A program made the position numbers and the translations under genes. This document shows positions 60,952 to 64,000 of a stretch of DNA of 64,000 nucleotides, one piece after another. Position 1 is the stretch's first letter, and every line of letters starts with the position of its first letter. The stretch covers positions 2,584,501 through 2,648,500 of the forward strand of contig NZ_CP108462.1 of NCBI RefSeq assembly GCF_036226365.1, read 5' to 3'. Source of the DNA: Streptomyces sp. NBC_01262. GTDB lineage: Bacteria > Actinomycetota > Actinomycetes > Streptomycetales > Streptomycetaceae. The notes under the pieces were generated by a model, which saw only the letters and a program-made list of their open reading frames with translations, had not been told where the DNA came from and searched no databases.

Positions 60952-61974
60952 TCAGCGCCCTTGCCGGACCTTCGCGATCAGCCGACGGCGTCGCCACATC
61001 GCGAGCGGCACCGCGCCCACGAGACCGGCCGCCGCGGGGAGCTGCGCGCCCGCCGCGTTGATGCCGGACTGGTCGAAGGTGGACGGGACCGGGAGCGTGG
61101 ACCAGCGGTTGACCGGCCAGGCCACCACGATCGCGCGGCCGACGACCTCGTCGACCGAGACCGTGCCGTTGCCTTCGAGGTTCTGGTGGTAGCGCGAGTC
61201 CAGGGAGTCCTGGCGGTGGTCGCCCATCACCCAGATCCGGCCCTTGGGCACTTTGATCGGGCCGAACGGCTTGTCGCCGCAGGCCGTGTTCCCCGGGTAG
61301 ATGTACGGCTCGACGAGCGCCTTGCCGTTGACCGTGACCGGACCGGTGCCCTTGCACTCCACCGTGTCGCCGCCGACCGCGATGACCCGCTTGATCAGGT
61401 CCTTCTCCTCCGCCGAGGGCATCAGGCCGATGAAGCTCAGCGCCTTCTGCACCGCCTTGGCCAGCGCGTTGGTGTCGGGCTCCACCGTCTCGCCCAGCCA
61501 GCCGCCCGGGTCGTGGAAGACCACGACCTCGCCGCGCTCCGGCTCCGAGCCGAACCACGGGGTCAGCTTGTCCACCAGGACGCGGTCGCCCTCCTGGAGG
61601 GTGTTCTCCATCGACGCCGACGGGATCGAGAAGGCCTGCACCAGGAAGGTCTTGATCAGCAGGGCCAGGACCAGCGCGATGCCGATGAGAAGAGGCAGTT
61701 CCTTCCAGAAGGACCGCTGCTTCCGCTCCTGGCGCTCAGGCTTCTCGGACTGGTCCGACGAACCCTCCGCGGGCTCGTCCGGGCCGTCCCCCTGATCACC
61801 GCCCGCGCCCTCGGAGAAACCTGCGGAGCCGCCGGACCCGCCGGCTTCCGGGGTATCCGCGGAACCGACCTTGCCGCCGGCCACCGCCTCGTCCTCCGCG
61901 GACGCGCTCACCGAAGGATCCCGGTCCTCGGGCTCTTCGCGTCCGGACCGTGCGCCGACCACCAGGTCCCCCAC
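60952..61974 (-). CDS. lepB: Type I signal peptidase (third paralogue, SipY-like)
   Basis: A 340-aa peptidase with an acidic, Gly/Ser-rich cytoplasmic N-terminus of about 85 residues. A transmembrane helix follows (near 95-112), then IPSASMENTLQEGDR with the nucleophile Ser near 117, LIKRVIAVGGD with the base Lys near 195, and RIWVMGDHRQDSLDSR near 246-261. A C-terminal helix with MWRRRRLIAKVR ends the protein. GTG 61974 is preferred because GAGGAG lies 5 nt upstream. Its first 179 nt overlap the end of the second paralogue in another frame. Confidence 0.92.
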   Translation of the reverse strand: MGDLVVGARSGREEPEDRDPSVSASAEDEAVAGGKVGSADTPEAGGSGGSAGFSEGAGGDQGDGPDEPAEGSSDQSEKPERQERKQRSFWKELPLLIGIALVLALLIKTFLVQAFSIPSASMENTLQEGDRVLVDKLTPWFGSEPERGEVVVFHDPGGWLGETVEPDTNALAKAVQKALSFIGLMPSAEEKDLIKRVIAVGGDTVECKGTGPVTVNGKALVEPYIYPGNTACGDKPFGPIKVPKGRIWVMGDHRQDSLDSRYHQNLEGNGTVSVDEVVGRAIVVAWPVNRWSTLPVPSTFDQSGINAAGAQLPAAAGLVGAVPLAMWRRRRLIAKVRQGR

Positions 61975-62959
61975 ATCCACTCCTCACTCCACGCTGCCGC
62001 CTGCCCCATACGCGACGCAGGCCCACCACTCCCATAACGAGCGGGAGTTCCGCAGGAGTCGGGAGCTGGATCAATCCTTGCCGATTGTTGGCAGTCGCCA
62101 CCCTATTGGTCCCGCCGAGGGCCGACGTACCACTGCTGCCCGACGCGGCCACCGCGGCGAATGTGGCCGGCTCCTTCAGGCTCGTCATATGGCCCATCGG
62201 CCAGGCGATCACAAAGGCCCGCCCCACCACCAGACTCTCGGGGACCGTGCCGTTGCCGTCCTCGTCCAGGTGGTACCGGGAGTCGGCGGAGTTGGAGCGG
62301 TGGTCGCCCATCACCCACAGCCGTCCGGCCGGAACCTTGACCGTGAATTTGATCTGTGAGGGCGGATTGCCCGGATGCAGATACGCGGTCTCGGTCAGGG
62401 CGATGCCGTTGACCGTGACCCGTCCCTGGGAGTCGCAGCACTTTACCGTGTCGCCGCCGACCGCGACCACCCGCTTGATCAGGTCCTGCTCGTTCGACGA
62501 GGGCAGCAGCCCGATGAAGACGAAGAACTCCTTGATCTGCTTGATCACGATCGGGTCGCTCGTGGTCGAGGTCGTCTCGCCGTCCAGCCAGTGGCCGGGG
62601 TCCTTGAAGACCACCACGTCGCCGCGCTGCGGCTTGGAGCCGAACCACGGGGTCAGCTTGTCCACCAGGACCCGGTCGCCGATCTTGATGGTCTGTTCCA
62701 TCGAGCCGGACGGGATGACGAAGGCCTGCAGCAGGAAGGTCTTGAGCACCAGCGCGATCAGCAGCGCCACGATGATGAGGATCGGCACCTCTTTGGCCGC
62801 GCTGCGGCGCCGCTTTCGCTTGACCTTGCGCGCCAGCTTGCGGCGTTCCGCCCGCCCCCCGCCCCTGCGGGCCCGCGGCGCCTGCGGCTCGTCCGACAGC
62901 CCGTAACCGCCGTACGCGGGTATCTCGTCCCCGCCGCGCGGCCTGCCGCGCCTACCCAT
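61796..62959 (-). CDS. lepB: Type I signal peptidase (second paralogue, SipX-like) with long overlapping tail
   Basis: A 387-aa reading frame. A basic cytoplasmic N-terminus (RAERRKLARKVKRKRRR near 34-50) precedes a transmembrane helix. IPSGSMEQTIKIGDR carries the Ser near 85, LIKRVVAVGGD the Lys near 165, and RLWVMGDHRSNSADSR is near 215. Roughly 59 C-terminal residues (after about residue 328) are Gly/Arg-rich and come from the alternate frame of the next lepB gene. Normal paralogues end near 320-330 aa, so stop-codon loss is likely. It overlaps the first paralogue by 8 nt. Confidence 0.88.
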   Translation of the reverse strand: MGRRGRPRGGDEIPAYGGYGLSDEPQAPRARRGGGRAERRKLARKVKRKRRRSAAKEVPILIIVALLIALVLKTFLLQAFVIPSGSMEQTIKIGDRVLVDKLTPWFGSKPQRGDVVVFKDPGHWLDGETTSTTSDPIVIKQIKEFFVFIGLLPSSNEQDLIKRVVAVGGDTVKCCDSQGRVTVNGIALTETAYLHPGNPPSQIKFTVKVPAGRLWVMGDHRSNSADSRYHLDEDGNGTVPESLVVGRAFVIAWPMGHMTSLKEPATFAAVAASGSSGTSALGGTNRVATANNRQGLIQLPTPAELPLVMGVVGLRRVWGRRQRGVRSGCGGPGGRRTVRTRRARGPGSFGERVRGGRGGGRRQGRFRGYPGSRRVRRLRRFLRGRGR

Positions 62960-63575
62960 CTGCCCGGTCCAGGGAACGCCAGCGGCTGAGCGGCCATACG
63001 ATCCGCTCGGCCCGCCCGATCACCTTGCCGACCGGCACGGTTCCGCCACCGGGCTCGCCGAGGTGATCGCGCGAGTCCCGGGAATCGTCACGGTGGTCGC
63101 CCATCACCCACAGCCTCCCTTCCGGTACCTGGATATCGAACGGTACCCGGGACGGCTTCTCCCCGGGGTAAAGGTATGTCTCGGTCACCGGACGGCCGTT
63201 CACCGTTATCCTGCCCCGCTTGTCGCAGCAGGTCACCCGGTCCCCGCCGACGCCGATGACCCGCTTGATGTAGTCGGGCCCACCCGACGTCTGCACAAAC
63301 GACCCCTCGCCGTCGAACACCACGATGTCGCCCCGCCGCGGCGCACCGCCGAAACGGTACGCCAGCTTGTTGACCAGCACCCGGTCTCCCACCAGCAGCG
63401 TGTTCTCCATCGATCCGCTGGGGATGACGAAGGGCTGCACCAGGAAAGTGTTGACCAGGAACAGCACAGCGGCACACGCCACGAACAGCAGCGCGTACCG
63501 ATGTGTACGTACGCCGAAGCGCGACCGCTCAGTGCTGACGCGGTCGCGCTCGGGAAGATCCGTCTGCGTGTCCAT
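62952..63575 (-). CDS. lepB: Type I signal peptidase (first paralogue, SipW-like)
   Basis: A 207-aa peptidase and the shortest of the four. The start ATG 63575 gives MDTQTDLPERDRV. One transmembrane helix (near 26-44) is followed by IPSGSMENTLLVGDR with Ser near 53, YIKRVIGVGGD with Lys near 102, and RLWVMGDHRDDSRDSR near 150-165. It lacks a C-terminal membrane anchor, like the single-anchor class. It begins 32 bp after rplS ends and overlaps the second paralogue by 8 nt, as expected for one operon. Confidence 0.92.
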   Translation of the reverse strand: MDTQTDLPERDRVSTERSRFGVRTHRYALLFVACAAVLFLVNTFLVQPFVIPSGSMENTLLVGDRVLVNKLAYRFGGAPRRGDIVVFDGEGSFVQTSGGPDYIKRVIGVGGDRVTCCDKRGRITVNGRPVTETYLYPGEKPSRVPFDIQVPEGRLWVMGDHRDDSRDSRDHLGEPGGGTVPVGKVIGRAERIVWPLSRWRSLDRADG

Positions 63576-63606
63576 CGAGCGGAGCCTATACGGCCCCGCA
63601 GCGGAC

Positions 63607-63957
63607 TCAGCGGTCGCGCTTCTCCTTGATCTTCGCGGCCTTGCCGCGCAGCTCACGGAGGAAGTACAGCTTGGCGCGACGGACATCACCGCGGGTCACG
63701 ATCTCGATCTTCTCGAAGATCGGGCTGTTCACCGGGAAGGTGCGCTCGACGCCGACGGAGAAGGAAACCTTGCGGACCGTGAAGGTCTCGGAGACGCCCG
63801 CGCCCTGACGGCGGATGACGACACCCTTGAACTGCTGGATACGGGAGCGGTTGCCCTCGATGACGCGGACGTGGACGTTCACGGTGTCGCCGGGACGGAA
63901 GGCCGGCACGTCGGTGCGCAGCGAGGCGGCGTTGACGTTGTCGAGCAGCTGGGACAT
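63607..63957 (-). CDS. rplS: 50S ribosomal protein L19
   Basis: L19 lies at the 30S-50S interface. The 116-aa product is complete: [20 protein letters not shown] (1-20), [20 protein letters not shown] near 21-40, [21 protein letters not shown] near 43-63, and [20 protein letters not shown] at the end. The start is ATG 63957. In most genomes rplS follows trmD and rpsP, which should lie to the right of this window. The 43 bp to the window end contain no other clear signal. Confidence 0.97.
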   Translation of the reverse strand: MSQLLDNVNAASLRTDVPAFRPGDTVNVHVRVIEGNRSRIQQFKGVVIRRQGAGVSETFTVRKVSFSVGVERTFPVNSPIFEKIEIVTRGDVRRAKLYFLRELRGKAAKIKEKRDR

Positions 63958-64000
63958 GTACGTCTGCTTTCTTCACCGATGCCACAGGTCATCGGCGGAA

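Overview
This window is a 64 kb piece of a Streptomyces chromosome. It is G+C-rich throughout (low 70s percent by eye), coding-dense, with strong third-position G/C bias and many GTG and TTG starts. It carries Streptomyces core landmarks: whiG, the dprA/comM/yraN block, four tandem type I signal peptidase genes beside rplS, and the rpsB-tsf-pyrH-frr-cdsA-rlmN series. From memory the gene order follows the arm-proximal core of S. coelicolor and relatives. I saw no tRNA, rRNA, CRISPR array, insertion sequence, prophage or integrated element.

Region by region. (1) 1-5.6 kb: the start of rimP, a Tat-like lipoprotein, a DUF4439 ferritin-like protein, an APH-like kinase, proS and two GNAT acetyltransferases. 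(2) 5.9-9.8 kb: ispG, a site-2 metalloprotease (rseP-like) and dxr, combining two MEP isoprenoid steps with a membrane protease; dxr and the protease gene overlap by 4 nt. (3) 9.8-43 kb: an amine and polyamine/GABA catabolic zone with dispersed accessory genes. It has an acyl-CoA dehydrogenase, a GabD-like aldehyde dehydrogenase, a PucR regulator, an orphan VirD4-like ATPase, gabT, mmsA, an FAD amine oxidase, a potDABC importer, a gamma-aminobutyraldehyde dehydrogenase with a divergent PucR regulator, a second orphan PotD, and a second aldehyde dehydrogenase divergent from an Lrp/AsnC regulator that is 2 bp from an omega-aminotransferase gene. Interleaved are a probable aminodeoxyfutalosine deaminase (menaquinone), a GDPD-family protein, an HPK7-type two-component pair, a secreted serine hydrolase and a frameshifted Uma2-family gene.

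(4) 43-47.6 kb: an ABC ATPase with most catalytic motifs eroded plus its membrane partner, then a TPP-riboswitch-controlled ECF importer of the YkoEDC type. (5) 47.6-53.3 kb: rlmN, cdsA, frr, pyrH, tsf, rpsB, with strong hairpins in the gaps. (6) 53.6-64 kb: an M23-like protein with an altered active site, a TetR regulator, whiG, dprA, comM, yraN, a DUF2469 protein, a Nudix hydrolase, four lepB paralogues and rplS.

How the genes work together: PotDABC imports putrescine or spermidine. The FAD oxidase and/or the aminotransferase oxidises or transaminates the amine (or its gamma-glutamyl form). The aldehyde dehydrogenases give GABA, GabT gives succinic semialdehyde, and the GabD-like enzyme gives succinate. 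Two PucR regulators and one Lrp regulator sit at the relevant promoters. Start codons were chosen by ribosome-binding-site spacing and family N-termini, so several differ from the longest possible reading frame.
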